From JBPOFM01 sp051252455 (lineage in GTDB: Bacteria > Bacteroidota > Bacteroidia > Flavobacteriales > Flavobacteriaceae), in contig JBPOFM010000004.1 of the NCBI GenBank assembly GCA_051252455.1, positions 1 through 64,000 on the forward strand: DNA of 64,000 nt. Direction: 5' to 3'. Positions 9,922 through 18,764 of the stretch are shown here, piece after piece. The number at the start of each line of letters is the position of its first letter. The first letter of the stretch is position 1. The notes below the pieces were generated by a model, which was given only the letters and a program-made list of their open reading frames with translations, had not been told where the DNA came from and did no database searches. The position numbers were made by a program, and so were the translations under genes.

Positions 9922-10395
9922 CTACTTTGCCACCAACTTCTCAAAATACCGAAACAAATCGCCTTTAGTAATCACGGCACCTTGTTGAATCAATTTGAAT
10001 TTATCCAAAAGTTTATCTTCTGAATATGATTTTTGAGCGGTTAGAAACTCAACATCATCTGATAACAAATTTTCCCTGAACCATTCGAAACCTTCCGACG
10101 TTGTCAAATCAATGTCTTCATTTTTGAGTTTGAGGGCCATCAATTGCATAATGTCATCTTTCAAATGGAACAAATGCATCTGCTGTGGTGAAATATGTTC
10201 TAAATAAGTTACTTTACCCAAAACCCCTTCCCAAACCAAGTCGCTGAAGACATCCAATTCGTCTTCTGCCACCTCTGGCTTGTTTTGCTTGATTTCTGTC
10301 CATTCATCAGCTGTGATGGATTGTGTTGCCAAAAAATTGATGAACTCCTTATGCAATTCTTCAAATTGCTCTTTTGTAAGTCTAGTATATTTCAT
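9922..10395 (-). CDS. Conserved flavobacterial protein, DUF6495-like
   Basis: 157 residues, acidic and mostly helical, without signal peptide or membrane segment (MKYTRLTKEQFEELHKEFIN at the start). It resembles the DUF6495 family of flavobacteria; the family name is from memory and moderately certain. No catalytic motif can be seen and the function is unknown. It is read in the same direction as the ribosomal operon upstream but is separated from rplI by a hairpin terminator and 100 bases, so it is probably a separate unit. It converges on the ABC permease. Confidence 0.75.
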   Translation of the reverse strand: MKYTRLTKEQFEELHKEFINFLATQSITADEWTEIKQNKPEVAEDELDVFSDLVWEGVLGKVTYLEHISPQQMHLFHLKDDIMQLMALKLKNEDIDLTTSEGFEWFRENLLSDDVEFLTAQKSYSEDKLLDKFKLIQQGAVITKGDLFRYFEKLVAK

Positions 10396-10450
10396 CGAAA
10401 ATTTTACTTTATTTCCACGTTCTCGATCGAGAATTTTTTTTTAAAATGAA

Positions 10451-10475
10451 AAAGCCCCAAACAAGTTGAGGCTTT
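10451..10475 (-). terminator. Terminator of the rpsF-rpsR-rplI operon
   Basis: Ten-base stem (minus-strand AAAGCCTCAA / TTGGGGCTTT, one U-G pair, five-base loop) ending in a short T run on the minus strand, 21 bases after the rplI stop codon. Confidence 0.75.
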
Positions 10476-10495
10476 CTAAAAATGTATTTCAGGTA

Positions 10496-10957
10496 TTAAG
10501 CTTCTGCTACAACCTCAAAAGTCATATCAACTGTTACAGCTCTGTGCAATCTGATGACGGCATCATACTGTCCTAAACGCTTGATGTTACCTCCATTGAT
10601 AGAAATGAATTTTTTATCCACTTCAACACCAGCTTCTTTCAATGCGTTTGCTAAATCAATGTTAGAAACAGATCCGAATAATTTTGCACCAGGTGCAGCA
10701 TTATCTCCCGCGTTTGCAGTGATCTTAATATCTAATGCTTTTATTGCTTCTGCTGTTTTTTCAGCTTCATCAATTACTTTTTTGTCTTTAAAAGCACGTT
10801 GCTTCAAGGTTTCAGCCAATACTTTTTTAGCAGAAGGCGTTGCCATGACAGCTTGCTTTTGTGGAATTAAAAAGTTTCTACCATAACCGTTCTTTACCGT
10901 TACAATATCGTCTTTAAATCCTAAATTTTCAACGTCTTGTTTTAATATAAGTTCCAT
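10496..10957 (-). CDS. rplI: 50S ribosomal protein L9
   Basis: 153 residues. L9 binds 23S rRNA near the L1 stalk and helps maintain reading frame. The N-terminal domain is plain to see (MELILKQDVENLGFKDDIV, then VKNGYGRNFLIP), followed by the long connecting helix (40-75) and the C-terminal domain with LFGSVSNIDLANAL. Length is normal. It is the third gene of the rpsF-rpsR-rplI operon, 13 bases after rpsR. Confidence 0.97.
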   Translation of the reverse strand: MELILKQDVENLGFKDDIVTVKNGYGRNFLIPQKQAVMATPSAKKVLAETLKQRAFKDKKVIDEAEKTAEAIKALDIKITANAGDNAAPGAKLFGSVSNIDLANALKEAGVEVDKKFISINGGNIKRLGQYDAVIRLHRAVTVDMTFEVVAEA

Positions 10958-10970
10958 AGTTATGTGTTTA

Positions 10971-11267
10971 TTATTTTAATAAATCCGCTACGTAAGGCAT
11001 CAACGCAAGGTGACGTGCTCTTTTTACTGCAACAGATACTTTTCTTTGGTATTTTAAGGAAGTTCCAGTTAAACGTCTTGGTAACAATTTACCTTGCTCG
11101 TTTACAAAACCTAATAACCAATCTGCGTCTTTGTAATCAACATACTTAATACCTGATTTTTTGAATCGGCAGTATTTTTTTGTCTTGCTCGTGTCAATGT
11201 TCAATGGCGTTAGATACCTGATCTCACCATCTTTCTTTCCTTTTGCTTGTTGTTCTATTGATGACAT
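10971..11267 (-). CDS. rpsR: 30S ribosomal protein S18
   Basis: 98 residues. S18 forms a heterodimer with S6 on the platform of the small subunit. The core IRYLTPLNIDTSKTKKYCRF, the LLGFVNEQGKLLPRRLTGTS segment and the C-terminal KRARHLALMPYV are typical. The N-terminal extension (MSSIEQQAKGKK) is usual in Bacteroidota. It starts two bases after the rpsF stop, which suggests translational coupling. Classical zinc-ribbon cysteines are absent apart from one Cys, as in many S18 proteins. Confidence 0.97.
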   Translation of the reverse strand: MSSIEQQAKGKKDGEIRYLTPLNIDTSKTKKYCRFKKSGIKYVDYKDADWLLGFVNEQGKLLPRRLTGTSLKYQRKVSVAVKRARHLALMPYVADLLK

Positions 11268-11269
11268 AA

Positions 11270-11608
11270 TTACGCTTTTTGTTTCATTTTAGTTCTTCTT
11301 CTTTCAGCCCAAGAGATTGCATGTTTATCCAACTTCACAGTTAAATAACGCATAAAACGCTCGTCACGTCTGAACTCGACTTCTAACGGATTGATGACTT
11401 CACCATCTACAGTGAACTCAAATAAATGGTAAAAACCACTTTTTTTGTTTTGGATTGGGTAAGCTAATTTTTTCAAGCCCCAATCTTCTTTGGATATCAT
11501 CTTTGCTCCTCGAGATGTAAGAAAATCTTCGTATTTCTCTACTGTTTCCTTTATCTGAATGTCAGATAAAACGGGATTTAAGATGAAAACAGTTTCATAA
11601 TGATTCAT
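11270..11608 (-). CDS. rpsF: 30S ribosomal protein S6
   Basis: 112 residues from the ATG at 11608 (MNHYETVFILNPVLS), which is the normal S6 start; the open frame extends 20 codons further upstream but that part overlaps the promoter. S6 pairs with S18 in the 30S platform. Visible family marks are YETVFILNP at the start, GAKMISKEDWGLKKLAYPI in the middle, and RFMRYLTVKLDKHA near the end. First gene of the ribosomal operon; a good promoter lies 31 bases upstream. Confidence 0.96.
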   Translation of the reverse strand: MNHYETVFILNPVLSDIQIKETVEKYEDFLTSRGAKMISKEDWGLKKLAYPIQNKKSGFYHLFEFTVDGEVINPLEVEFRRDERFMRYLTVKLDKHAISWAERRRTKMKQKA

Positions 11609-11638
11609 AAAAATTGTATTTATATTTAAATTTGGGTG

Positions 11639-11668
11639 CAAAAATACACATAAAATCCAACATGGCAA
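11639..11668 (-). promoter_or_regulatory. Bacteroidota-type promoter of rpsF operon
   Basis: On the minus strand TTG (11668-11666), 19-base spacer, then TATTTTTG (11646-11639), a match to the TAnnTTTG -7 box. It sits just upstream of the rpsF start and fixes the operon's 5' end. Confidence 0.65.
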
Positions 11669-11804
11669 TATTTTCGTATCTAAAATAGAGAAAATAAGCT
11701 AAATGTTAATCTTTTGTTAAAATCCACAGTTTACCGATGTTTTTTGGTTTTTATCCGAATTTTTCGTACTATTGTCGATACTTAACCTAATAAACAATAA
11801 TGTT

Positions 11805-12500
11805 ATGACCTTAAACTGTGTAGTAGTTGATGATTCTGCGATACAACGATTATCGATAGTGAAGCTGATTGAAAACCATTCTTCACTAAATTTAATCGCA
11901 GAATACAGTAGTGCTTTAGAGACCAAAAATGGCCTAAACACGCACAAGGTGGATCTTATCTTCCTAGATATTGAAATGCCTGTACTTAACGGATTCGAAT
12001 TACTTGACGTGCTCAACAATAAACCCCAAATTATTTTTGTGACTGGAAAGACCGAATATGCGTTTAAAGCATTTAATTATGATGCGACCGATTATCTTCA
12101 AAAGCCTATTACCAGAGAACGTTTTAACGTTGCCGTTGAAAAAGCTGTTGAACAACACAAATTAAAACTTGATTTTAATGAAACTGATGGCGAACACATC
12201 TTCGTAAAGAGCAACCTTAAAAAACGTAAAGTCTATATTAAGGACATCAAATGGATCGAAGCACTTGGTGATTATGTGAAATTAGTAACCGAAGAAAATA
12301 GCCTTGTTGTTCTTTCTACAATGAAAGCTTTTGAAAGTGAATTGCCAGAAGGTAAATTCTTGAGAATACACAAATCATATATTGTCAATCTTGACAAAGT
12401 GGATCGTTTCAACAGCAAAAATGTAGAAGTTGGCGCTTATGAAATACCATTGAGTCGTAACAAAAAATCGGATTTGGTTGAAGCATTGAACAACATTTAA
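11805..12500 (+). CDS. LytTR-family response regulator
   Basis: 231 residues from the ATG at 11805 (MTLNCVVVDDSAIQRLSIVK). A TTG 33 bases earlier is in frame but less likely, because the receiver domain begins directly at this ATG. The receiver domain (1-120) has the acidic pair VVDD, the phospho-acceptor region LIFLDIEMPVLNG and the conserved K in LQKPITRERF. The C-terminal LytTR DNA-binding domain (about 135-230) has IKWIEALGDYVKL and RIHKSYIVNLDKV. It would be phosphorylated by a sensor kinase of the LytS type; none is adjacent. Its targets are unknown. Confidence 0.93.
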   Translation: MTLNCVVVDDSAIQRLSIVKLIENHSSLNLIAEYSSALETKNGLNTHKVDLIFLDIEMPVLNGFELLDVLNNKPQIIFVTGKTEYAFKAFNYDATDYLQKPITRERFNVAVEKAVEQHKLKLDFNETDGEHIFVKSNLKKRKVYIKDIKWIEALGDYVKLVTEENSLVVLSTMKAFESELPEGKFLRIHKSYIVNLDKVDRFNSKNVEVGAYEIPLSRNKKSDLVEALNNI

Positions 12501-12522
12501 AAACATTACTTTTTATAAATAA

Positions 12523-12552
12523 AAATCCTGCGGCACAGCGGGATTTTTTATT
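12523..12552. terminator. Bidirectional terminator between LytTR gene and priA
   Basis: AAATCCTGC / GCGGGATTT stem (nine pairs with one G-U on the plus strand), loop GGCACA, with T runs on both strands. It lies between two convergent genes. Confidence 0.75.
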
Positions 12553-12567
12553 TCAAAGAACTTCAAA

Positions 12568-15021
12568 TTAATAATTGTCCACATTTACAATTACTCTGAT
12601 CGGTCTAAAATCCTTCACGCTCATAAAGCTATTGTTGATTTTAGAAATGACCTCTTTCGTTTTTGGCAAGGATTGTTGCGGTGGAATTTTAACTAATATA
12701 TTGATTAAATATTGATTTCGTATTCTCGAAACAGGTGGGAATTCTGGCCCTAGAACATTATTTTTAAATGTTTGACGCAATGATTTTGCAAACCAATCTG
12801 CGCCAACGCTTACTTTGTTATAGTCTTTATGTTTTAATGTGATTTTTATCAAACGGAAAATCGGGGGATATTTATAATTGCGTCGTTCGTCCATCTGCTC
12901 TTTATACATTTCTGCATAGTTGGTGGTGGACACTTGTTGCAATATGCGATGGTATGGATTGTAGGTTTGAATCAAAACTTTGCCTCTTTTGTCCGTTCGA
13001 CCTGCCCTACCTGAAACTTGCAACATCAATTGAAAACTGCGCTCGTGTGCCCTAAAATCTGGAAAATTTAGCATATTGTCCGCATTCATAATACCGACAA
13101 GTTTTACATTTCTAAAATCCAAACCTTTGGTTAGCATTTGCGTCCCAACCAAAATATCTACTTCTTGCTGTTCGAATGCTGTGATGATTTTTTCATAACC
13201 GTATTTACCACGAGTTGTATCCAAATCCATTCTGGCAACCTTATGATCGGGAAACAGCACTTTGACCTCCTCCTCTATTTGTTCGGTTCCGAAACCTTTG
13301 CTGTCCAATTCATTGCTGCCACAAGCTTGACAATTTTGCAGCATTACAGTATTATAACCACAATAATGACAACGAAGCTGATTGCGATATTGATGATAGG
13401 TCAAACTGACGTCACAATTGGGACATTGTGGTGAATGTCCACAGGTATTGCATTCTACAATAGGTGAAAAACCTCTTCTGTTCTGAAACAATATAATTTG
13501 ATGACCATCATTCAACGTTTCAGTCATTTCCTCCTCCATTCGGTTACTAAAATGACCTTTCATGCGTTTTCGCTTGTACTTATCTGCCAAATCCACCAAT
13601 TCAATTTCCGGCATTAAGACCTCATTAAATCGGTAATTGATTTCTACCAATCCATATTTATTTTGTTGAGTATTATAATAGCTTTCCAAACTTGGTGTGG
13701 CCGAGCCCAAAAGTGTTTTACTTTTGAATAAGTGTGCCAATACAATTGCCGCATCGCGAGCATGATAACGAGGCGCTGGATCAAATTGTTTGAAAGAAGT
13801 CTCATGTTCTTCATCTACGATAATCAATCCTAAATTTTGAAAGGGAAGAAAAATGGACGAACGCGCTCCTAAAATAATCTGTGCTTTTGATTCATGGTTC
13901 AATACATTATACCAAACCTCAACGCGTTCATGAGATGAATATTTGGAGTGAAATACAGCTACTTTTTCTCCAAAATAGGTTTGTAATCTTGTAACCAATT
14001 GTGTGGTCAGCGCAATTTCCGGAAGTAAATACAACACTTGTTTTCCTTTGGCGATGACGTCTTCAATCAATTTTACATAAACTTCAGTTTTTCCCGAGGA
14101 TGTCACACCATGCAATAGTGTGACATTTTGAGTATCAAACGATGTTTTGATATCTTCCAACGCTTTTTCCTGATGTACATTCAACTGTTTTGAAGCTTCA
14201 TTATCATCACCTGAATATTCAACTCGATCTTTTTGAAGATGGTATTCTTCGAGAATACCTTTGTCAATAAGAGTTTTAATAATGGTTTTGGACGCATCAC
14301 TTTCATCGGCCAAATCTGATACCTTTATAGGTTTTTTGGTTTGTGCAGAAATGGAAAAAAGCGTCATCACAACATCCCGCTGCTTTGGCGCATTGCTCAA
14401 ATCTTCCATCAGAAATTGCAATTTTTCCTGTGACGTATATGCAGTATGCAATTTGACGAAACGAACCAATTTGGGTTTGTACTTTTCATACACTTCCTCT
14501 TGAATGGAAATAGCGTCTCGTTCGAGCAATCGCTTGATAACTGGAAGAACTGTTTTTTTATCCAGAATTCCCATAATCTCCTGAATCTTAAGTGATGTTT
14601 GATGATGCAAGGCTTCATAGACCAAAAATTCGTCGTCTTTTAAATCTGTATCATTTAAAGTGATGTCATTGTTCTTACTAATGACAGTTTCACTTTCGAG
14701 TATAAATGCACTTGGTAAGGCAGCTCGCATCACTTCGCCGAGCGTACACATATAATAATCGGCAATCCATTCCCAATGTTTGATCTGCTTTTGAGTGACC
14801 ACAGGAATTTCATCCAAAATCTGATGAATATCTTTTGCTTCATACACCAAAGGTTCCTGATTATGTATGGAATGCACAATGGCTGTGTAAATTTTTGATT
14901 TTCCAAACGGAACAGCGACGCGCATACCAATTTGAAGGAAACCAGCTTCCCCTTCAGTTATACTGTAAGTGAAGGATTTCTCAATGGGAATAGGCAGTAT
15001 GACGTTTATAAAATGTAGCAT
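12568..15021 (-). CDS. priA: Primosomal replication restart helicase PriA
   Basis: 817 residues. PriA recognises stalled forks and reloads the replisome as a 3'-5' DNA helicase. Visible parts are: an N-terminal DNA 3'-end binding domain (IPIEKSFTYSI, RVAVPFGKSKIYTAIV); Walker A HGVTSSGKTEVYVKL near 305; the DEEH box IIVDEEHETSFKQ near 400; eight zinc-binding cysteines between about 520 and 575 (CNTCGHSPQCPNC, CHYCG, CQACG); and helicase motifs VDILVGTQMLTKGLDF and VSGRAGR. Length is typical for Bacteroidota. It is the last gene of the nadC-yihY-DUF2147-priA run. Confidence 0.97.
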   Translation of the reverse strand: MLHFINVILPIPIEKSFTYSITEGEAGFLQIGMRVAVPFGKSKIYTAIVHSIHNQEPLVYEAKDIHQILDEIPVVTQKQIKHWEWIADYYMCTLGEVMRAALPSAFILESETVISKNNDITLNDTDLKDDEFLVYEALHHQTSLKIQEIMGILDKKTVLPVIKRLLERDAISIQEEVYEKYKPKLVRFVKLHTAYTSQEKLQFLMEDLSNAPKQRDVVMTLFSISAQTKKPIKVSDLADESDASKTIIKTLIDKGILEEYHLQKDRVEYSGDDNEASKQLNVHQEKALEDIKTSFDTQNVTLLHGVTSSGKTEVYVKLIEDVIAKGKQVLYLLPEIALTTQLVTRLQTYFGEKVAVFHSKYSSHERVEVWYNVLNHESKAQIILGARSSIFLPFQNLGLIIVDEEHETSFKQFDPAPRYHARDAAIVLAHLFKSKTLLGSATPSLESYYNTQQNKYGLVEINYRFNEVLMPEIELVDLADKYKRKRMKGHFSNRMEEEMTETLNDGHQIILFQNRRGFSPIVECNTCGHSPQCPNCDVSLTYHQYRNQLRCHYCGYNTVMLQNCQACGSNELDSKGFGTEQIEEEVKVLFPDHKVARMDLDTTRGKYGYEKIITAFEQQEVDILVGTQMLTKGLDFRNVKLVGIMNADNMLNFPDFRAHERSFQLMLQVSGRAGRTDKRGKVLIQTYNPYHRILQQVSTTNYAEMYKEQMDERRNYKYPPIFRLIKITLKHKDYNKVSVGADWFAKSLRQTFKNNVLGPEFPPVSRIRNQYLINILVKIPPQQSLPKTKEVISKINNSFMSVKDFRPIRVIVNVDNY

Positions 15022-15030
15022 TGGTTTTGG

Positions 15031-15462
15031 TTAATTGGTATCCCGTTTCCAATATTGCGTCGAATAAAAAAGAGCGATATAACCTCTCACTTGCAAGGTG
15101 TTTGTATCTTCAAGCTTCAAGCGGCATGTGTAAGTCTTGCCATCTTGAGGATCGGTGATTGTGCCTTCTTTATAAGTGTTTGTTTCAACTTCACTCATAT
15201 TTTTAATGATATTCAGACCTAAAATCGGCTTATTATAATCATCGCCTTTGCAGTATTTACAAGGAAGGTCGCGCTTTGTTTTGTCAAATATTTCAATGAT
15301 TTTTCCAAAGACTTTTCCATCGCGTTCATAAATTTTGACAATCGATTTTTCTTCTCCCGTTTTATCATCAACAGTTCTCCAATTGCCAAGAATACTTTGA
15401 GCTTGAATCGTGACACCTAAAAATATTAAAGCAAACGTAATATAATATTTAGCTTTCATCAT
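15031..15462 (-). CDS. DUF2147 secreted protein
   Basis: 143 residues with a signal peptide (MMKAKYYITFALIFLGVTIQ, cleavage after AQA-like QAQ). The mature part has the DUF2147 pattern: ILGNWRTVDDKTGEEKSIVKI, the KRDLPCKYCKGDDYNKPILG segment with a CxxC, and a C-terminal VRGYIALFYSTQYWKR. The family is a small periplasmic beta-barrel (lipocalin-like) of unknown function. It overlaps the end of the yihY gene by 14 bases and precedes priA by nine bases, so it is part of one operon. Confidence 0.88.
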   Translation of the reverse strand: MMKAKYYITFALIFLGVTIQAQSILGNWRTVDDKTGEEKSIVKIYERDGKVFGKIIEIFDKTKRDLPCKYCKGDDYNKPILGLNIIKNMSEVETNTYKEGTITDPQDGKTYTCRLKLEDTNTLQVRGYIALFYSTQYWKRDTN

Positions 15463-16432
15463 TTTTTAAATTTTGTTTTTTTAAAAGTCGTATGGTCGCA
15501 TTCAATTCGAATCCTAGCAGTAAAATATTTGAATTCAACCATAAATAGAATAACAAAATTAATAAGGCACCAATAGAACCATAGAGCTCGTTATAGGTTG
15601 AAAAATAGGTCACATAAATTCCGAATAAGTATGAAAAAACCATTATCAGAATCGTGGTAAGTAATGCTCCTGATGAAAAGAACTTGGAATGTTTACCTTC
15701 TTTGGTTCCGAAATAATATAATGTTGCGGTCGCAATATAAGTCATAAGTACAAAGAAGACATATTTTGTAGCTGCTGCCATAAATTTCCCTTCCCTATAG
15801 GTCTCATAACCTTGCCTATCCAACCAATACTCAAATCGCTGTACGACATAAATTTGGAAATATCCCAACACGGCAATCGTTACAATGAGCAAAAACACAA
15901 GTATCAAAGCCACTCCGATAGAAAACATGTATTGCTTGACCATACTACGAGTCAATTGCTGATGGTATGAACTTTCAAAACCTGAAAACAAGGCACTAAT
16001 GCCATTTGCCATAAGGAATAAGGCTAATAAAAATACGGTCGAAATCAATCCTGTATTTCCATCCGTATAGATATTCTGGAAAATATTTTCGAAAAAGAAA
16101 TCGGACGTTTGAGGTGGTAGCAACGAATCAAGGAATTTCCTGAATTGAAGCTCAAAATCTTCTATTGGGATATATGGTATTATTATAATGATGAACAACA
16201 AAAAAGGAAAAATAGCCGTAAAAAAGCTAAAAGCAATGGCACTCGCTCTTGAAGTTACAGCCCCTTTAATAATACCTTTTCCGTATAATCTTAAAAATGC
16301 ATATAACGTTAATCCTTCTAATGCGGGTAATTGAATATGTTTTAAAAAGCGAATGATATATTTGATGACGGGCATTTTTTCAAGCCTGTCTTCGATTTCG
16401 TCTTCAATATTTTCTCCCGCTTCTTCGGCCAT
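15449..16432 (-). CDS. YihY/BrkB-family inner membrane protein
   Basis: 327 residues. Six membrane helices can be picked out, with the family motif GAVTSRASAIAFSFFTAIFP at the first and LLFYLWLNSNILLLGFELNA at the last. Members were once called ribonuclease BN, which is not supported; the transport or structural role is unknown. It has an acidic N-terminal extension (MAEEAGENIEDEIEDRLEKM). It begins three bases after nadC, so the two are cotranscribed, though no shared function is evident. Confidence 0.92.
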   Translation of the reverse strand: MAEEAGENIEDEIEDRLEKMPVIKYIIRFLKHIQLPALEGLTLYAFLRLYGKGIIKGAVTSRASAIAFSFFTAIFPFLLFIIIIIPYIPIEDFELQFRKFLDSLLPPQTSDFFFENIFQNIYTDGNTGLISTVFLLALFLMANGISALFSGFESSYHQQLTRSMVKQYMFSIGVALILVFLLIVTIAVLGYFQIYVVQRFEYWLDRQGYETYREGKFMAAATKYVFFVLMTYIATATLYYFGTKEGKHSKFFSSGALLTTILIMVFSYLFGIYVTYFSTYNELYGSIGALLILLFYLWLNSNILLLGFELNATIRLLKKQNLKNDES

Positions 16433-16435
16433 TTA

Positions 16436-17293
16436 CTACACTGCTTTTAAACTTAAATCCATATTGTAAACAGAATGTGTTAAAGCTCCAGATGAGATAA
16501 AATCTACCCCGCATTCAGCATATTGGCGTGCAGTTTTTTCATTGATGCCACCACTGGATTCGGTTAGACATCGGTCGCCTATCATCTCCACAGCTTTTCT
16601 AGTGTCTTCAAAGTCGAAGTTATCTATCAAAATTCGATAAATACCTTCTGTCTTTAAAATTTCAGCGATTTCATCAAGATTTCTTGCTTCAACGATAATT
16701 TTCAAGTCCTTGTCCGTGTCTTGAAGGTATTGTTTTGTTTTAGTGATCGCTTTCGTAATACCACCAGCAAAATCGATATGATTGTCTTTTAACATAATCA
16801 TGTCATAAAGCGCAAACCGATGATTTTCGCCACCCCCAATTTTTACAGCCCATTTTTCCAAAGCTCTGATTCCTGGTGTTGTTTTTCTTGTATCGAGAAT
16901 TTGAGTGTTCGTTCCGTAAAGTAGGTCCACAAAAACGCGCGTTTTGGTAGCGATGGCACTCATGCGTTGCATAGCATTAAGGACCAAACGTTCCGCTTTT
17001 AAGATGGATTGTGATGAACCTTCCACATAAAACACAATGTCGCCATATTTCACTTTTGAGCCATCTTCAATGAGAGTTTCAATTTTAAGGTCTGTATCGA
17101 CATACTGAAACACTTGTTTTCCAAACTCAACACCAGCAATAATGCCTTCATCCTTCACTAAAAGTTTAGCTTTCCCTATTGCATCAGCTGGTATGCATGC
17201 CAATGAACTATGGTCGCCATCACCCACGTCTTCACGAATGGCATTTGCAATAATCAGGTCTATTTCTTTTTGGAATTGTTCTTGAGAAATCAT
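16436..17293 (-). CDS. nadC: Nicotinate-nucleotide diphosphorylase (carboxylating)
   Basis: 285 residues. It makes nicotinate mononucleotide from quinolinate and PRPP in de novo NAD synthesis. Landmarks are EDVGDGDHSSL at the N-terminus, LNAMQRMSAIATKTR, the active-site stretch ILDTRKTTPGIRALEKWAVK, GGGENHRFALYDMIMLKDNH, and the C-terminal ESSGGINEKTARQYAECGVD. All key arginine, lysine and histidine positions appear intact. It is the first gene of its operon; nadA and nadB are not in the window. Confidence 0.97.
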   Translation of the reverse strand: MISQEQFQKEIDLIIANAIREDVGDGDHSSLACIPADAIGKAKLLVKDEGIIAGVEFGKQVFQYVDTDLKIETLIEDGSKVKYGDIVFYVEGSSQSILKAERLVLNAMQRMSAIATKTRVFVDLLYGTNTQILDTRKTTPGIRALEKWAVKIGGGENHRFALYDMIMLKDNHIDFAGGITKAITKTKQYLQDTDKDLKIIVEARNLDEIAEILKTEGIYRILIDNFDFEDTRKAVEMIGDRCLTESSGGINEKTARQYAECGVDFISSGALTHSVYNMDLSLKAV

Positions 17294-17418
17294 TTGAATA
17301 TTTTTTTATTGTAAAAATACAATTGATTTTTGATTTGTGAATTTGAATCACGATTATAAATCCCAAAAAACCGTTGCATTTTAACTTTTTTACTATTTTT
17401 AAAAAATAAATATGACAT

Positions 17419-18240
17419 ATGAAAACCCAAATTTTTGCCTACCTATTCCTATTTAACATTTACGTTTGTTATTCACAGGACGAAATGTATGTTGATGAAG
17501 GTATGCAAATTATAGATTCTGCATCCTATCTGAATAAGTGTAATGAAGTTGGTCTAAAATGCTTACAATATCAAACGGATTCTATTACTGTTAATAAGGT
17601 ATTGAACAAATACAGTTTTGGAAAACTAAAACCATCTGAATATGAGCAATTAAGAAAACTGCTCGCTAAAGATTCAAAAAAAGAAATTCTGCCTAATCAA
17701 ATTTTGATAGTGAAATATCTTGACAGCTTGAGAAGTTATCAAACCATGAAAAGAAACTATGATGATCATGTAAAAATGCATGCTTCTGAAATTACTTCAG
17801 TGAAACAACGCAAAACAGTTCATAGTCCATACAATGTCAAAACCTACACTAGCAACTTAAAAAAATGGATAAAGACTTCTAATAAATGTATCAAAAAATT
17901 TGAGAAAAAAACGCCTGCTTCTGTTCATTATGTCTATAATGACGATCAAGGTGTGCTTAACAATTATGATGAATTTGAACTTACAAAAGATCGAAGTATC
18001 TTTAGAACCACCTTTTTCAAAATCGTGTACAATTATAATTTGCTAATACTAAAACCCGACGGTGAATATTTTTTAAGTGGCAGTCATTTTGATGATAAAA
18101 GTGTTAAGGAATTGATAGAAAACGAAGACTGGAGCGAACCAAAATCGGATCTGCAAGCCACTATGGATATGTATAAAATAAATGGATTCGGCATATTTAA
18201 GAGTCATAATCCTCGAAACCACAAAGTGCACTGCTTCTAA
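17419..18240 (+). CDS. Secreted protein of unknown function
   Basis: 273 residues with a signal peptide (MKTQIFAYLFLFNIYVCYSQ). The mature protein is lysine- and tyrosine-rich with predicted helical segments (60-150) and a C-terminal mixed part. I recognise no domain or catalytic motif. Its stop codon overlaps the rlmH start (TAATG at 18238-18242), so the two are translationally coupled even though a functional link to rRNA methylation is not obvious. Confidence 0.75.
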   Translation: MKTQIFAYLFLFNIYVCYSQDEMYVDEGMQIIDSASYLNKCNEVGLKCLQYQTDSITVNKVLNKYSFGKLKPSEYEQLRKLLAKDSKKEILPNQILIVKYLDSLRSYQTMKRNYDDHVKMHASEITSVKQRKTVHSPYNVKTYTSNLKKWIKTSNKCIKKFEKKTPASVHYVYNDDQGVLNNYDEFELTKDRSIFRTTFFKIVYNYNLLILKPDGEYFLSGSHFDDKSVKELIENEDWSEPKSDLQATMDMYKINGFGIFKSHNPRNHKVHCF

Positions 18241-18713
18241 TGAACATCAAACTCCTGGCCATCGGTAAAACCGACAATAAAGAACTGCAATCATTAATAG
18301 AGGATTACCAAAAACGATTGGGATTTTATATCAAATTTGAGTTTGAAATCATTCCGGATTTAAAAAAAGTCAAGAATTTGAGTGAGGACCAACAAAAACA
18401 AAAAGAAGGCGAGCTCATTTTGAACAAACTCAACGCAACGGATGTTTTAATTCTGTTGGATGAAAATGGAAAACAATTGGATTCCGTAGGATTTTCCAAT
18501 TATTTACAAAAACACATGAATTCCGGAATCAAACAACTGGTCTTTGTGATTGGTGGGCCTTACGGTTTTTCACAAGATGTTTACAATAAAGCCCAAGGAA
18601 AAGTATCATTTTCAAAAATGACTTTCTCCCATCAAATGATACGTCTGTTTGTGATTGAGCAATTGTATCGCGCTTTTACCATATTAAAAAATGAGCCCTA
18701 TCATCATCGATAA
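18240..18713 (+). CDS. rlmH: 23S rRNA pseudouridine-1915 N3-methyltransferase
   Basis: 157 residues, the usual RlmH length. It is a SPOUT-fold enzyme that methylates pseudouridine 1915 in helix 69 of 23S rRNA on assembled 70S ribosomes, using S-adenosylmethionine. The knot region LVFVIGGPYGFSQDVY binds SAM; the C-terminus FTILKNEPYHHR is the diagnostic ending. The start overlaps the previous stop by one base (TAATG). Confidence 0.97.
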   Translation: MNIKLLAIGKTDNKELQSLIEDYQKRLGFYIKFEFEIIPDLKKVKNLSEDQQKQKEGELILNKLNATDVLILLDENGKQLDSVGFSNYLQKHMNSGIKQLVFVIGGPYGFSQDVYNKAQGKVSFSKMTFSHQMIRLFVIEQLYRAFTILKNEPYHHR

Positions 18714-18764
18714 ATGTAATGTATGTTTTAAGTTTTCGTCTGAATAGTACTTAAAACTTTTTCC

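Noticed and set aside
11772..11804. TTG start for the LytTR regulator
   Set aside because: The ATG at 11805 gives a receiver domain that begins as expected; the upstream 11 residues add nothing.
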